The notes under the pieces were generated by a model that made no database searches, was not told the origin of the DNA, and saw only the letters and a program-made list of their open reading frames with translations. From an uncultured Verrucomicrobiota bacterium (GTDB lineage Bacteria; Verrucomicrobiota; Verrucomicrobiia; Opitutales; Opitutaceae), in the NCBI GenBank assembly GCA_903869675.1, contig CAIQAB010000018.1:1-64000 (forward strand): 64,000 nucleotides of DNA, in the 5' to 3' direction. The translations under genes were made by a program, and so were the position numbers. The stretch's first letter is position 1. Every line of letters begins with the position of its first letter. This document shows, in pieces, positions 26,278-35,377 of this stretch.

Positions 26278-27057
26278 ATGCGCCTACTGATTTCGAACGA
26301 CGACGGCATCCGCTCTCCCCTGCTGCACGCTTTGGTCGCAGCGCTTCACGCCGCCGGCCACGATTTATTCGTGGTGGCCCCGCTCAACGAACAGAGCTGG
26401 ACCGGCGCCAGCAAGTGCCGACACCGCCCCGTTGCCTCCGCCCGAGCCAACCACGGACTAGGAGTGCCCACATGGACGGTAGACGGAACCCCGGCCGATT
26501 GCGTGAACATCGCTCTCGCCCACCTCTTGCCTGGCGGCATTGCGGCCGTGGACGGCGTCGTCACCGGAATAAACCTCGGGCTCAACACCACCCTCGGCTT
26601 CATTGCCGCCAGCGGCACCATCGCCGCCGCCTGGGAGGGCGCCCTGCACGGACTACCCGCCATGGCCTGCTCCCAAGACCTGACTTACTCAGAATGGCAT
26701 GCCCTCACCGGCGGACAATCGCTCGATAGCCTACCCGACACCCGCGCAACCATCGAAGCCTCGGCCGCCCACGCCGCCCGGCTCGCCTCCGAATTACTGC
26801 CCGCCACCGGTCCGGGCCAATTTGTGGTGCACAACCTGAATTTCCCCAACCCCTGCACCCCGGCCTCCACCGTGGCGCGGACCGTGCCCGCCCGTGTGAT
26901 CGTGCCAAAACTCTTCAGTCCCGCCGCCGACGACGGCACCCACCGTTTTGTTTTTGCCGAGGCGATGGACCGCTCCCCGCCCGGTCTCGAAACGGACAAA
27001 TCAGCTGTCTCCGCCGGTCTGATTAGCCACAGCGTCCTCGATTACACCCGGCTCTGA
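26278..27057 (+). CDS. surE: 5'/3'-nucleotidase SurE
   Basis: The 259-residue metal-dependent phosphatase acts on nucleoside monophosphates. It starts MRLLISNDDG with the metal-binding Asp pair at residues 8-9. VVAPLNEQSWTGAS and WTVDGTPADCVNIAL follow, then VVTGINLGLNT and YSGTI-like sequence (FIAASGTIAAAWEG). The ATG at 26278 places this N-terminus correctly; an upstream in-frame start at 26239 lies in the preceding hairpin and is rejected. The Tyr of the usual YSGT segment is replaced here. Confidence 0.92.
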   Translation: MRLLISNDDGIRSPLLHALVAALHAAGHDLFVVAPLNEQSWTGASKCRHRPVASARANHGLGVPTWTVDGTPADCVNIALAHLLPGGIAAVDGVVTGINLGLNTTLGFIAASGTIAAAWEGALHGLPAMACSQDLTYSEWHALTGGQSLDSLPDTRATIEASAAHAARLASELLPATGPGQFVVHNLNFPNPCTPASTVARTVPARVIVPKLFSPAADDGTHRFVFAEAMDRSPPGLETDKSAVSAGLISHSVLDYTRL

Positions 27058-27067
27058 ATACCCGTCC

Positions 27068-27784
27068 ATGCCCGATCTCCTCACTCCCGCCGCCGCGCTG
27101 CGCGACGCCGTCGACGCCCTCACCTTCGGCCCGCCCGTCGCCTGCACCTACAACCCGCTCCGCTATGCTTGGACCTCTCATGCCACTTATCTGACTCGTT
27201 ACGGCGCCACCTCCAAACGCGTGGTGTTTCTAGGCATGAACCCAGGGCCTTTTGGCATGACCCAGACCGGAGTTCCTTTTGGCGAGGTCGCTGCCGTCCG
27301 CAACTGGCTGCGCATTAGCGATACAGTGACTAAACCGGCTCAAGAACACCCCAAACGGCCAGTCACCGGTCTATCCTGCACACGAAGTGAAGTCAGCGGG
27401 CGTCGGCTCTGGGGACTTTTCGCAGAGCGTTTTGGCACACCCGAAAGCTTCTTTGCCGAACATTTCGTGCTAAACTACTGCCCGCTCGTCTGGATGTCCG
27501 CCACCGGAGCCAACCTGACACCCGACAAACTCGCCGCCGCAGAGCGCAACGCCGTGGAGGAGCCATGTCGCACCCATCTCCGAGCCGTGCTCGATGTCCT
27601 ACGGCCCGAACACCTCGTGGGTATCGGAGCCTACGCCGCGAAAAAGTTCTCCGAGGTGACCACACCAACCGACACTTGGAAGATAACCCAGATGCTCCAC
27701 CCTAGTCCCGCCAGCCCCGCCGCCAATAAAGGCTGGCCCGCCGAGCCCATCCGCACGCTCGAGGCCGCTGGCATCTGGAAATAA
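27068..27784 (+). CDS. SMUG1-type single-strand-selective uracil-DNA glycosylase
   Basis: The 238-residue product contains the SMUG1 signature GMNPGPFGMTQTGVPFGEV near residues 56-74, which forms the uracil pocket, and the second loop HPSPASPAANKGWP near 211-224, which inserts into DNA. It would remove uracil and oxidised pyrimidines at the start of base-excision repair. SMUG1 is mostly eukaryotic; bacterial copies are few and known in Verrucomicrobiota and Planctomycetota relatives among others. It follows surE by ten bases and is probably co-transcribed. Confidence 0.9.
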   Translation: MPDLLTPAAALRDAVDALTFGPPVACTYNPLRYAWTSHATYLTRYGATSKRVVFLGMNPGPFGMTQTGVPFGEVAAVRNWLRISDTVTKPAQEHPKRPVTGLSCTRSEVSGRRLWGLFAERFGTPESFFAEHFVLNYCPLVWMSATGANLTPDKLAAAERNAVEEPCRTHLRAVLDVLRPEHLVGIGAYAAKKFSEVTTPTDTWKITQMLHPSPASPAANKGWPAEPIRTLEAAGIWK

Positions 27785-27849
27785 ACTCGTATCTAGCTCC
27801 TTTATCCGCGCCCATCCGAGCTCCCTGCGGTAAAAAAATCTCTCCGCCC

Positions 27850-28857
27850 ATGATAGAAGTCGAAAACCTCACCCGCGTCTTCCGCACCTACAAAAAACCC
27901 CCCGGCTTCTGGGCCGGTGTGCGTGGCCTTTTCCATCGCGAATTCGAAGAACTCGCCGCCGCCAAGGACATCTCCTTCTCCATCGCCGAAGGCGAGTTCG
28001 TAGGTTTCCTGGGACCGAACGGCGCCGGCAAAACCACCACTTTAAAGATGCTTGCCGGGCTCATCCACCCGACCACAGGCCACGCCCGCGTGGCCGGCTT
28101 CGACCCCGTTAAGCGAGAGAACGCTTACCGCCGCCTCTTCGCCCTCGTCCTCGGCCAGAAAAACCAGCTCTGGTGGGACCTACCCGCCCAAGAAAGTTTC
28201 CTGCTGCTCCGCCACATCTACGGCCTGTCCGCTGAGCAATATCAGTCTACTCTAGATGAACTGGTAGACCTGCTCGGCGTGCGCGGCAAACTCGGCACCA
28301 TGGTCCGCGAGCTCTCGCTCGGCGAACGCATGAAGATGGAACTTATCGCCGCCCTCCTCCACCGGCCCCGCGTGCTTTTTCTCGACGAACCAACCATCGG
28401 ACTCGACGTCGTTTCCCAAAAGGCCGTGCGCGGCTTCCTGCGCGATTACAACCGCCGCTACCGCACCACAATCCTGCTCACCAGCCACTATATGGCCGAC
28501 ATCCAAGAATTATGCGACCGCGTCATTGTCATCGACAAGGGCCGCAAGATCTACGACGGCGCGCTCGATCGTCTCGAATCAGCCGGCGGCCGGAAAAAAA
28601 TCGTCCGCTTCCGACCCCTTGCCATACCCTTCCCCGGTCTGGCTGGTCTAGGCGGCGGCAAGGTAGTCGAGACGGAGGACGGCGAGATCGTGCTGACCGT
28701 GCCCTCGGCCGAAATCGTCGCACTCACCGGCCGCATCCTTGCCGCCGGACCGGTGGCCGACATCACCATTTCCGACGTTCCACTCGAGGACGTGATCGCC
28801 GAACTCTTCGGTCGAGCCGACACGCCCGCCGTTAGCGCGCCAGCAACACCAGCGTAA
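27850..28857 (+). CDS. ABC-2-type export ATPase
   Basis: The 335-residue ATP-binding subunit has Walker A GPNGAGKTT near 56-64, the Q-loop in LGQKNQLWWDLPA, signature LSLGERMKMEL near 156-166 and Walker B VLFLDEPTIGLD near 176-187. The N-terminal FRTYKKPPGFWAGVRGLFHRE insertion and C-terminal extension are those of the COG4586 group, usually encoded with two ABC-2 permeases. No permease follows here; a kinase remnant on the other strand does. The ATPase may now serve permeases encoded elsewhere or be on the way to loss. Confidence 0.9.
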   Translation: MIEVENLTRVFRTYKKPPGFWAGVRGLFHREFEELAAAKDISFSIAEGEFVGFLGPNGAGKTTTLKMLAGLIHPTTGHARVAGFDPVKRENAYRRLFALVLGQKNQLWWDLPAQESFLLLRHIYGLSAEQYQSTLDELVDLLGVRGKLGTMVRELSLGERMKMELIAALLHRPRVLFLDEPTIGLDVVSQKAVRGFLRDYNRRYRTTILLTSHYMADIQELCDRVIVIDKGRKIYDGALDRLESAGGRKKIVRFRPLAIPFPGLAGLGGGKVVETEDGEIVLTVPSAEIVALTGRILAAGPVADITISDVPLEDVIAELFGRADTPAVSAPATPA

Positions 28858-28966
28858 ACTTGGCCCCGCCCGGTTCACTGCGCAGGCTCATCTCACCGCC
28901 GTAGCGTTCCACCACTTGGCGGCTAGATGGGCAACCCAAGGCTGTGCGCGACTCACTGGCTGGATT
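28832..28966 (-). pseudogene. Histidine kinase C-terminal remnant
   Basis: A minus-strand frame between a stop at 28967-28969 and a TAA at 28832-28834 encodes about 44 residues. They match the end of a histidine-kinase ATPase domain: a worn G2 box (TALGCPSSRQVV in place of TGLGL.ISRQVV), then VERYGGEMSLRSEPGGAKFTLVLL. It lacks all upstream kinase domains and overlaps the end of the ABC gene by 26 bases. It is a relic of a lost sensor gene, possibly an old partner of a response regulator. Confidence 0.75.
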
Positions 28967-29296
28967 TCAGCGGTCTGGTAAAAGTCACCCCACTAACTTC
29001 GCACGGAGCTCGGGAATCTACAAAGAAAACACCTCATCCATGTGCTTGATCTCGGCGCGGCGCTCCATCATCTGCCGCACTGGATGAGCGGCGTGATTTT
29101 AGCGGCAAGCATCGGCACTGTGCTGGATACCCAACTCCACTTTAACCGCTGGTTCACTCCACCCCGGGGCGCGCCAGAGGCCGCCAGCACCCGCCGCGAG
29201 GTCAGGTTGTTCGCCGCTTCGAAACCCAGTGAAGCAAACGAAAAAGAATTCTAGCTCGCGGTCGGCACCACGTTGGAAAACATACCTTTAATTGCC
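28967..29296. other. Debris between the kinase remnant and rmuC
   Basis: A plus-strand frame (GTG at 29042 to 29254, 70 codons) has one hydrophobic stretch but no recognised family. A minus-strand frame over the same bases ends with a charged tail (RQMMERRAEIKHMDEVF) and stops near 29024. Neither has a good start signal or clear homologue. The whole 330 bases look like the remains of lost genes. Confidence 0.4.
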
Positions 29297-30649
29297 ATGC
29301 TAGAACTACTCATCGCCACAGGCGCCCTGCTGCTTGGGTCATTGCTCGCTTGGCTGTTTCTCTCGGGCCGCGCCAGCACCCTGCGCGAGCGGTTGCTCGC
29401 CCGCGAAGCCGACCTCGTCCGCATGCAAACCGAGGTGGATACCCGCGATACCAGCCTAACCGAGGCCCGCCGGGACCTGGAAACCGTCCGGGCCACCGCC
29501 GCCGGACTGCAGGCCACGCTCGCCGCCGAACGCGCGTCCTCTACCGAGAAATTGGCCGCTCTTACCGAGGCCCAAAACCGCGCCGCCAACGAATTCAAGG
29601 CCCTCTCCGCCGCCGCCCTCCAAGCCAATAACACCGCCTTCCTCGACCTCGCCAAAGAGACCCTAAGCAGCTCCCGCCAACTAGCCGACGGCGATTTGGA
29701 AAAACGCCAACTAGCGATCGACGCACTGGTGAAACCGCTCCGCGAGACACTCGCACAAGTCGATGCCAAGATCACCGCGTTTGACCAGACCCGCGCCGCC
29801 TCCGCCGCCGCCCTCGGTCAGCAACTTCAGACGCTGGCAACTTCCCAAGCTACCCTGCAAAACGAGACCACACGTCTCTCCACGGCCCTGCGCTCCACCA
29901 CCACCGCCGGCACCTGGGGCGAGCTCCAACTTCGCCGCGTGGTCGAACTCGCCGGCATGACCGCCTACTGCGATTTCACCGAGCAGTCGTCCGTGACCAC
30001 GGAGGACCGCCGTCTCCGGCCTGATCTAGTGGTGCATCTGCCCGGAGGGCAGCGAATCGTAGTCGATGCCAAGGCCCCCAACGAGGCCTACCGCGAAGCC
30101 GCCTCCGCCCCCGACGAGGCTACCCGCGTTACCAAACTCGGCGAACACGCCGCAAAGGTCCGGGGCCACGTCGATACCCTCGGAGCCAAGGCTTACTGGG
30201 AACAGTTCCAGCCCTCGCCCGAGTTCGTCGTGCTTTTCCTACCCGGCGACCAATTCCTCGCCGGAGCCCTCTCCGTCGACCCCGAGTTGCTGGAACGAGC
30301 CATCCAGAAAAAAGTCCTACTCGCCACCCCCGCCACCCTCATCGCCCTGCTCAAGGCCGCCGCCTACGGCTGGCGCCAGGAAAACGCCTCGCGCAATGCC
30401 GAGGAAATATCCGAGCAAGCCCGCGAACTCTACGACCGAGTAACCAGCTTCGTTGATCACCTGACCAAAATAGGCCCCGCTCTAGACTCGGCCGCAAAGG
30501 CCTACAATTCCGCCATCGGCTCATTCGAAGGCCGCGTCCTCCCCGCCGGACGAAACCTAGAAAAACTGGGGGCTAAGGGCAACAAGCAGCTGCCCGATTC
30601 TCTACCCACTAGCGACGTAGTCCCCCGCGAATCGGTCAAACGCAACTAG
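29297..30649 (+). CDS. rmuC: DNA recombination protein RmuC
   Basis: The 450-residue product starts with a membrane helix (about residues 2-24), followed by a long coiled coil (about 30-125) and the RmuC core (about 170-400). The core contains GTWGELQLRRVVELAGMTAYCDFTEQ split over two segments and the nuclease-like RPDLVVHLPGG...IVVDAKAP, a PD-(D/E)XK pattern. RmuC limits inverted-repeat recombination and is thought to be a nuclease. The ATG at 29297 is chosen over a TTG eight codons upstream. Confidence 0.93.
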   Translation: MLELLIATGALLLGSLLAWLFLSGRASTLRERLLAREADLVRMQTEVDTRDTSLTEARRDLETVRATAAGLQATLAAERASSTEKLAALTEAQNRAANEFKALSAAALQANNTAFLDLAKETLSSSRQLADGDLEKRQLAIDALVKPLRETLAQVDAKITAFDQTRAASAAALGQQLQTLATSQATLQNETTRLSTALRSTTTAGTWGELQLRRVVELAGMTAYCDFTEQSSVTTEDRRLRPDLVVHLPGGQRIVVDAKAPNEAYREAASAPDEATRVTKLGEHAAKVRGHVDTLGAKAYWEQFQPSPEFVVLFLPGDQFLAGALSVDPELLERAIQKKVLLATPATLIALLKAAAYGWRQENASRNAEEISEQARELYDRVTSFVDHLTKIGPALDSAAKAYNSAIGSFEGRVLPAGRNLEKLGAKGNKQLPDSLPTSDVVPRESVKRN

Positions 30650-30811
30650 ACCCCGACGTCGCGTGTGTAAGGTCCGGCATGGCTGTATCGAAGAACAACG
30701 CGGCCAGACCAGCTGGAAGGAACACATGGTTGGAGGTTGGACATTGGGGCGTTTCCGCTTGTCCTAACTGAGAGTTCCCTCGCCGCATCCGTTCGCACCC
30801 TCTTTTTTCAA

Positions 30812-32149
30812 GTGTCAAAGCCCACCTTTTCAGCCGCCACCGTCGGAACGTCCCGCCCGTTGTCCCTCGGCGTAATCTTCCTCACGCTCTATCTGGACCT
30901 GATCGGCTTCTCCATCGTCTTCCCACTCGGCCCCGACCTGTTAAAGCACTACCTGGCCGCCGATGGCTCGTCCGGTCTGCTTGGAGCCCTGCTTGACTGG
31001 GTCAACTCGCTTGCCCTCGCCTTGGGTAACACCTCACATCTGCCGGAGGTCCTCTTCGGCGGGATCATCAGCTCGATTTTCTCGGTGCTGCAATTCGTCT
31101 TCTCACCTTTCTGGGGCGGCCTGTCCGACCGGGTAGGCCGACGCCCCGTGCTACTTTATACGGTGGCTGGCACCGCGCTCAGCTATGCACTCTGGGCCGT
31201 GAGCGGGAGTTTCTGGCTTTTCCTCGCCGCACGTGTGCTCGCCGGCCTCTTTGGCGGCAACCTTTCCGTCGCTACCGCGGCCGTGGCCGACGTAACCACC
31301 CGCGCTGAACGCAGCAAGGCCATGGGCTTAATCGGCGCCGCCTTCGGCCTAGGCCTGGTCACTGGGCCGCTCATCGGAGCACTGACCGCGCGCTACAACC
31401 TGCTCGACACCTGGCCTCACCTGGCGTCTTACGGCGTAAACCCCTTCTCCGTGCCTGCGCTCTTTGCCTTTGGCCTCGGCTTGATCAACCTGATCTGGAT
31501 ACGGACCCGCTTCCGAGAGACCCTCCCATCCACCTCGGCAGGCAGGTCCGCCGAACCACGCCTGCGCAATCCCCTCCGCGCCATCCTCGGGCTCGAAAAC
31601 GCCGCGATCCGCGGTGCTAACCTCGTGGGTTTCCTCTACCAACTTGCCTTCGTTGCAATGGAGGCCTCGCTTGTTTTCGTCAGCGCCGAGCGTTTTCAAT
31701 ACAGCCCGATGCAGAACGGCAAGCTCATGGGTTTCCTCGGGGTCTGCTCGATTATCACCCAAGGCTACATCGTGCGGAAACTCGTCGGTCGCGTGGCCGA
31801 GACCCGCCTCCTCGCGATCGGCCTAGTGTGCTCAACCGCCGGCCTGCTCGGGGTAGGCTTCACACCTAGCGAGGGGGGGCTCTACGCGGCGGTTGCCGCC
31901 TTGGCCTTCGGTGGCGGACTGATCAACCCGGCCAACACCGGCCTGATCTCGCTTTACGCCGGCCCGGAGGAACAAGGCCGTGTGCTCGGCATCTACCGCT
32001 CCCTTGGTTCCCTCGCCCGCGCCATCACCCCGATCTGCGCCGGCATCCTCTATTGGACGGCGGGCGCCCCCATGCTTTACGCCGCCGCCGCCGCCCTTGC
32101 CCTCGCAGCCTGCGCCGCCACCTTTCGCCTGCCACAGCCGAAACGCTGA
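30812..32149 (+). CDS. MFS transporter (TCR/Tet-like drug:proton antiporter family)
   Basis: The product (about 445 residues) has about 12 membrane helices. The loop 2-3 motif GGLSDRVGRRPVLLY and the antiporter motif in helix 5 (GLIGAAFGLGLVTGPLIGA) point to the drug:H+ antiporter group related to TetA. An extra segment after helix 1 (about residues 45-75) is longer than usual. Start is uncertain: no ATG precedes helix 1, and GTG at 30812 gives a natural short N-terminus. Substrate is unknown. Confidence 0.85.
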   Translation: MSKPTFSAATVGTSRPLSLGVIFLTLYLDLIGFSIVFPLGPDLLKHYLAADGSSGLLGALLDWVNSLALALGNTSHLPEVLFGGIISSIFSVLQFVFSPFWGGLSDRVGRRPVLLYTVAGTALSYALWAVSGSFWLFLAARVLAGLFGGNLSVATAAVADVTTRAERSKAMGLIGAAFGLGLVTGPLIGALTARYNLLDTWPHLASYGVNPFSVPALFAFGLGLINLIWIRTRFRETLPSTSAGRSAEPRLRNPLRAILGLENAAIRGANLVGFLYQLAFVAMEASLVFVSAERFQYSPMQNGKLMGFLGVCSIITQGYIVRKLVGRVAETRLLAIGLVCSTAGLLGVGFTPSEGGLYAAVAALAFGGGLINPANTGLISLYAGPEEQGRVLGIYRSLGSLARAITPICAGILYWTAGAPMLYAAAAALALAACAATFRLPQPKR

Positions 32150-32277
32150 CCTCAGGCACTCCGAAACCCTCGCCACCAAGTCCAGGCCACTGAATGGCGA
32201 CCACAAGCTGGCGGGGGAGCAATCACTACTCCGATTCAAGCTTGCTGAAACTCTAGTTAGAAAGTCGCGGGCCGGTC

Positions 32278-32961
32278 TCAACGGGCTAGATGGATCTGAA
32301 GCACATGGCTTTTGCGTTCGGTGGACGCTGGTCCTCCGCCCGTGCCGCCAGAATCGGCAAACCAGCCGACATCCTGGCCGACAAAAATCGAATCGCCCTT
32401 TACGCTGAGTTTGCCGTCCCAGCGGTCACCCAGGGCGAACTCGCCCTGCTTCTTGATGAGGATACGTTTTTCCCCAGGCTGAACCACGTTTTTATCCCAA
32501 TCGCAGTTGAGCGATTGATCATACTCAAACGTGACGAGCATAAGATTGTGATAAACGCCCGAGCCACCGCCACAATCTGTCGTGTGCAAGACGTAAACAC
32601 CGGAACTAGTGCGCCCGACATAACGGTAACCAAACTCGCTAAAGCTGCCCGCGGTCGCGGTCTCGTGATAGACGTATGGATACTCGCCAGGCGTGTTCCG
32701 GACAAGCGCATCACCACAATACCGATTGCTGCCCTGTGCTTCTAAAACATTGATGGCCACAATGGCATCCCCGTTGTCACTAGACCAGGTCGCAAAGTCT
32801 TGAATGATTTTCGGACTGATAAATGGTGATTTATCGAATGCATACGGGAAATCCTTCCCCGGCACAGTGCCGCTTTTAAGCACAGGCGTTTCTTTGCATC
32901 CGGTAAGCACCAAGAACCCCAGAACAAGCGGCAGAAACAAGGACGTGATAGGATTTTTCAT
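32278..32961 (-). CDS. Hypothetical lipoprotein
   Basis: The 227-residue product begins with a lipoprotein signal (FLVLTGC lipobox, Cys at residue 22). The mature part has many Gly, Ser and aromatic residues and four further Cys that could form disulfides (YCGDAL, TDCGGGSG, LNCDWD). I do not recognise a domain. Codon use is slightly more AT-rich than the neighbours. It stands alone between an MFS gene and gltX. Confidence 0.65.
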   Translation of the reverse strand: MKNPITSLFLPLVLGFLVLTGCKETPVLKSGTVPGKDFPYAFDKSPFISPKIIQDFATWSSDNGDAIVAINVLEAQGSNRYCGDALVRNTPGEYPYVYHETATAGSFSEFGYRYVGRTSSGVYVLHTTDCGGGSGVYHNLMLVTFEYDQSLNCDWDKNVVQPGEKRILIKKQGEFALGDRWDGKLSVKGDSIFVGQDVGWFADSGGTGGGPASTERKSHVLQIHLAR

Positions 32962-33125
32962 CTCTTGAACTGGATTCTTTCAGAATCGGTAAGTGCTTGG
33001 AAACTGGATTTTACAAAAAAACGATCTGCGGCGGCTCCATATACGAAGCCTCCTGATGGATAAACCAAGCACGCCCCTTCGGCGAGCGTGCGCCTTTCGT
33101 CTGAAATCCACCTACACGGGCACGC

Positions 33126-34529
33126 TCAAACCAGCACCGCCGCGAAGCGATCCAGCCGGGCGGCGACTCGCTCGCGACCAAGCAGACGAATGAGGCTCGT
33201 TATGCTAGGCCCGGCGGCTAGACCGGTCACGGCCACACGCGCCACGCCCTGGTAGTCGCCAAAACCCAGCCCACGCGCCTCCGCCAAGGCCTTGATCGCG
33301 GCCTCAAGTGAGGCGTCGGACGAAAAGTCCGTGCCCGGCGCGCGCACCAGTTGCGCCAGCTCAGCCAGTCGCGCCCTGGGCTCGCCCTTGGCGAGCGCTT
33401 TGGCCTTGGCCTTTTCATCGGTCGGATATTCCTCGGCCCAAAAATAAGCGGTGTAGGCCGGCAACTCCTCGAAGCCCTTGATCTTGGGCTGCGCGAGCGC
33501 CATCACCGCTTCAAAGTAGCCTGCGTCCGCCGCCAGCGCAGCCGCACCCGCCAACTCCGGTAAACCACTGAAAAAGGCCCGCGCCTGCGCGACGAATTCC
33601 GAAGCCGGCAAGGCTAGCAGGTAGAGCATATTCATGTGCGCCATCTTCTTGTCGTCGAAGCGGGCATTGCTCTGGTTGACCGCCGGCAGGTCAAAGAGCG
33701 CGACAATCTCGTCAAGGGGCAACTTTTCGCGGTCACCGCCCGGATTCCAACCCAAGAGGGTGATGAAGTTGACCACCGCCCCCGAGAGGTATCCGCGTTT
33801 TTGGTATTCCTCAATCAACGCACCCTGATCGCGCTTGGACATTTTGCCGGGCCCATTCTGCTTCAGGATGAGCGGTATATGCGCAAAGATCGGCGGTTGC
33901 ACCCCAAAGGCCTCGAAAAGCGCCACGTGCTTGCTGCTATTGGAAAGATGGTCCTCGCCACGGATGACGTGGGTGATGCGCATGGCGATGTCATCAACCA
34001 CGTTGACGAAGTGGAAGACCGGGTTGCCGTCGGAGCGAAAGATCACGAAGTCTTCATCCTCTACCCGCTCCACCCGGCCGCGGATGGCGTCGTCGATGAC
34101 CATGGGGGCAGTCTTCACCTTCGTTACGGTCTTCTGGCGATGCTCGTCATAGACTTCGTGGCGCTCGCCAAGCAGGCGAAACCAGGTGGCGCCGTCCTTC
34201 TCGTAAACCCGGCCGGCGGCGCGTAGCTTCTCGAGATACTCACGGTAAACGTGGCCGCGCTCACTCTGGCGGTAAGGGCCGAACTCGCCGCCGCCATTCG
34301 TGCCAAACACAGGACCTTCGTCCCAGTTAAGCCCAAGCCACGCCAGCGATTGATAGATGACGTTCAAAAATTCCTCCGAATTACGCGCCGCATCCGTGTC
34401 CTCGATGCGCAGTATGAAGACGCCACCCGTGTGCCGAGCATACAGCCAGTTGAACAACGCCGTGCGCGCGCTGCCGATGTGAAAAAAACCAGTGGGACTA
34501 GGGGCGAAGCGAACGCGGACGGAACTCAT
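33126..34529 (-). CDS. gltX: Glutamate-tRNA ligase
   Basis: The 467-residue class I synthetase charges tRNA-Glu. The HIGH motif appears as [22 protein letters not shown] near residues 8-29 and KMSKS as [16 protein letters not shown] near 229-244. [10 protein letters not shown] and [12 protein letters not shown] are standard. The C-terminal anticodon-binding helical bundle is complete. Whether it also charges tRNA-Gln (non-discriminating form) cannot be judged here. ATG at 34529 is preferred over a TTG two codons earlier. Confidence 0.96.
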   Translation of the reverse strand: MSSVRVRFAPSPTGFFHIGSARTALFNWLYARHTGGVFILRIEDTDAARNSEEFLNVIYQSLAWLGLNWDEGPVFGTNGGGEFGPYRQSERGHVYREYLEKLRAAGRVYEKDGATWFRLLGERHEVYDEHRQKTVTKVKTAPMVIDDAIRGRVERVEDEDFVIFRSDGNPVFHFVNVVDDIAMRITHVIRGEDHLSNSSKHVALFEAFGVQPPIFAHIPLILKQNGPGKMSKRDQGALIEEYQKRGYLSGAVVNFITLLGWNPGGDREKLPLDEIVALFDLPAVNQSNARFDDKKMAHMNMLYLLALPASEFVAQARAFFSGLPELAGAAALAADAGYFEAVMALAQPKIKGFEELPAYTAYFWAEEYPTDEKAKAKALAKGEPRARLAELAQLVRAPGTDFSSDASLEAAIKALAEARGLGFGDYQGVARVAVTGLAAGPSITSLIRLLGRERVAARLDRFAAVLV

Positions 34530-34759
34530 AAGCAAAAAAGAAGGTTAATCAGATAAACTGCCCGGCCCAGAGCCCGCCGCGCAAGCCCCCAAGCACAATC
34601 AAGCGCATCCAAGATTCATTCACCCAGAACTCACCATCCGGGGGCAGCCTACTTTACCGTATCAGTTATAAACAATACCAGGGAGCGTGTCTTGGATATC
34701 CGTCAGACGATCGCCATGGCGGCACGAACGGAAGAGCAGAGCGCTGAAAAACACCCTCG

Positions 34760-35377
34760 TTACCTAAACCGCCACCAAGCTGCCAACGCAGCCCAAGCTT
34801 GGGCCCGATGACTCAAACGTCCTTTCACCTCGTCACCCAGTTCGGCATAACTTGCCGAAAACCCCTCGGGCATGAACAGCGGATCATAGCCAAAACCTGC
34901 CCCACCCCTCGGCTCGTCCAACAAGGTGCCGACGCATTGCCCCTCGAAAATTCGCTCGTTCCCCTGCTCATCCAGCAGAAGAAGCAGGCAATAAAATCGC
35001 GCACCGCGCCGCCTCGACGGAACCCCCCGCATCACCTCGACGAGCTTGCGTAAATTCGCCGCCGCATCACCTGCCGGCCCGGCGAAGTAGGCACTCTCCA
35101 CCCCGGGACCTCCGTCGAGATGATCCACGCAAACACCGCTATCGTCCGCCAGCACCCAGCTACCTGACGGCGCGATCGACCGCAGGGTATGCGCTTTCTT
35201 CCGGGCGTTGCCCGCGAAGGTCCCGGTGTCCTCCGCCACCGCCGGCATTCCGCCGAGCGCCTTGGCCGAACGAATCTCCAATGCCAGCCCGTCCCGCTCG
35301 GCGAAGGCTCGCAACTCCGCTGCTTTGTGGGCGTTGCCCGAAGCCAAAAACACTACCGGCCGGTTCGCCGCGCTCAC
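34760..35377 (-). CDS. rdgB: XTP/dITP diphosphatase (RdgB/HAM1 family)
   Basis: The 205-residue enzyme hydrolyses ITP, dITP and XTP, cleaning the nucleotide pool. Motifs are LASGNAHKAAELRAF (substrate and metal site), AVAEDTGTFAGNARKKA, LADDSGVCVDHLDGGPGVESAYFAG and GGAGFGYDPLFMPEG. The GTG start at 35377 overlaps the ribD stop as GTGA, giving the normal N-terminus and translational coupling; the longer open frame upstream would run far into ribD. Confidence 0.93.
   Translation of the reverse strand: MSAANRPVVFLASGNAHKAAELRAFAERDGLALEIRSAKALGGMPAVAEDTGTFAGNARKKAHTLRSIAPSGSWVLADDSGVCVDHLDGGPGVESAYFAGPAGDAAANLRKLVEVMRGVPSRRRGARFYCLLLLLDEQGNERIFEGQCVGTLLDEPRGGAGFGYDPLFMPEGFSASYAELGDEVKGRLSHRAQAWAALAAWWRFR

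Noticed and set aside
29042-29254. A 70-codon frame with a hydrophobic stretch
   Set aside because: It has a GTG start without a ribosome binding site, no homologue I recognise, and an equally open frame on the other strand.
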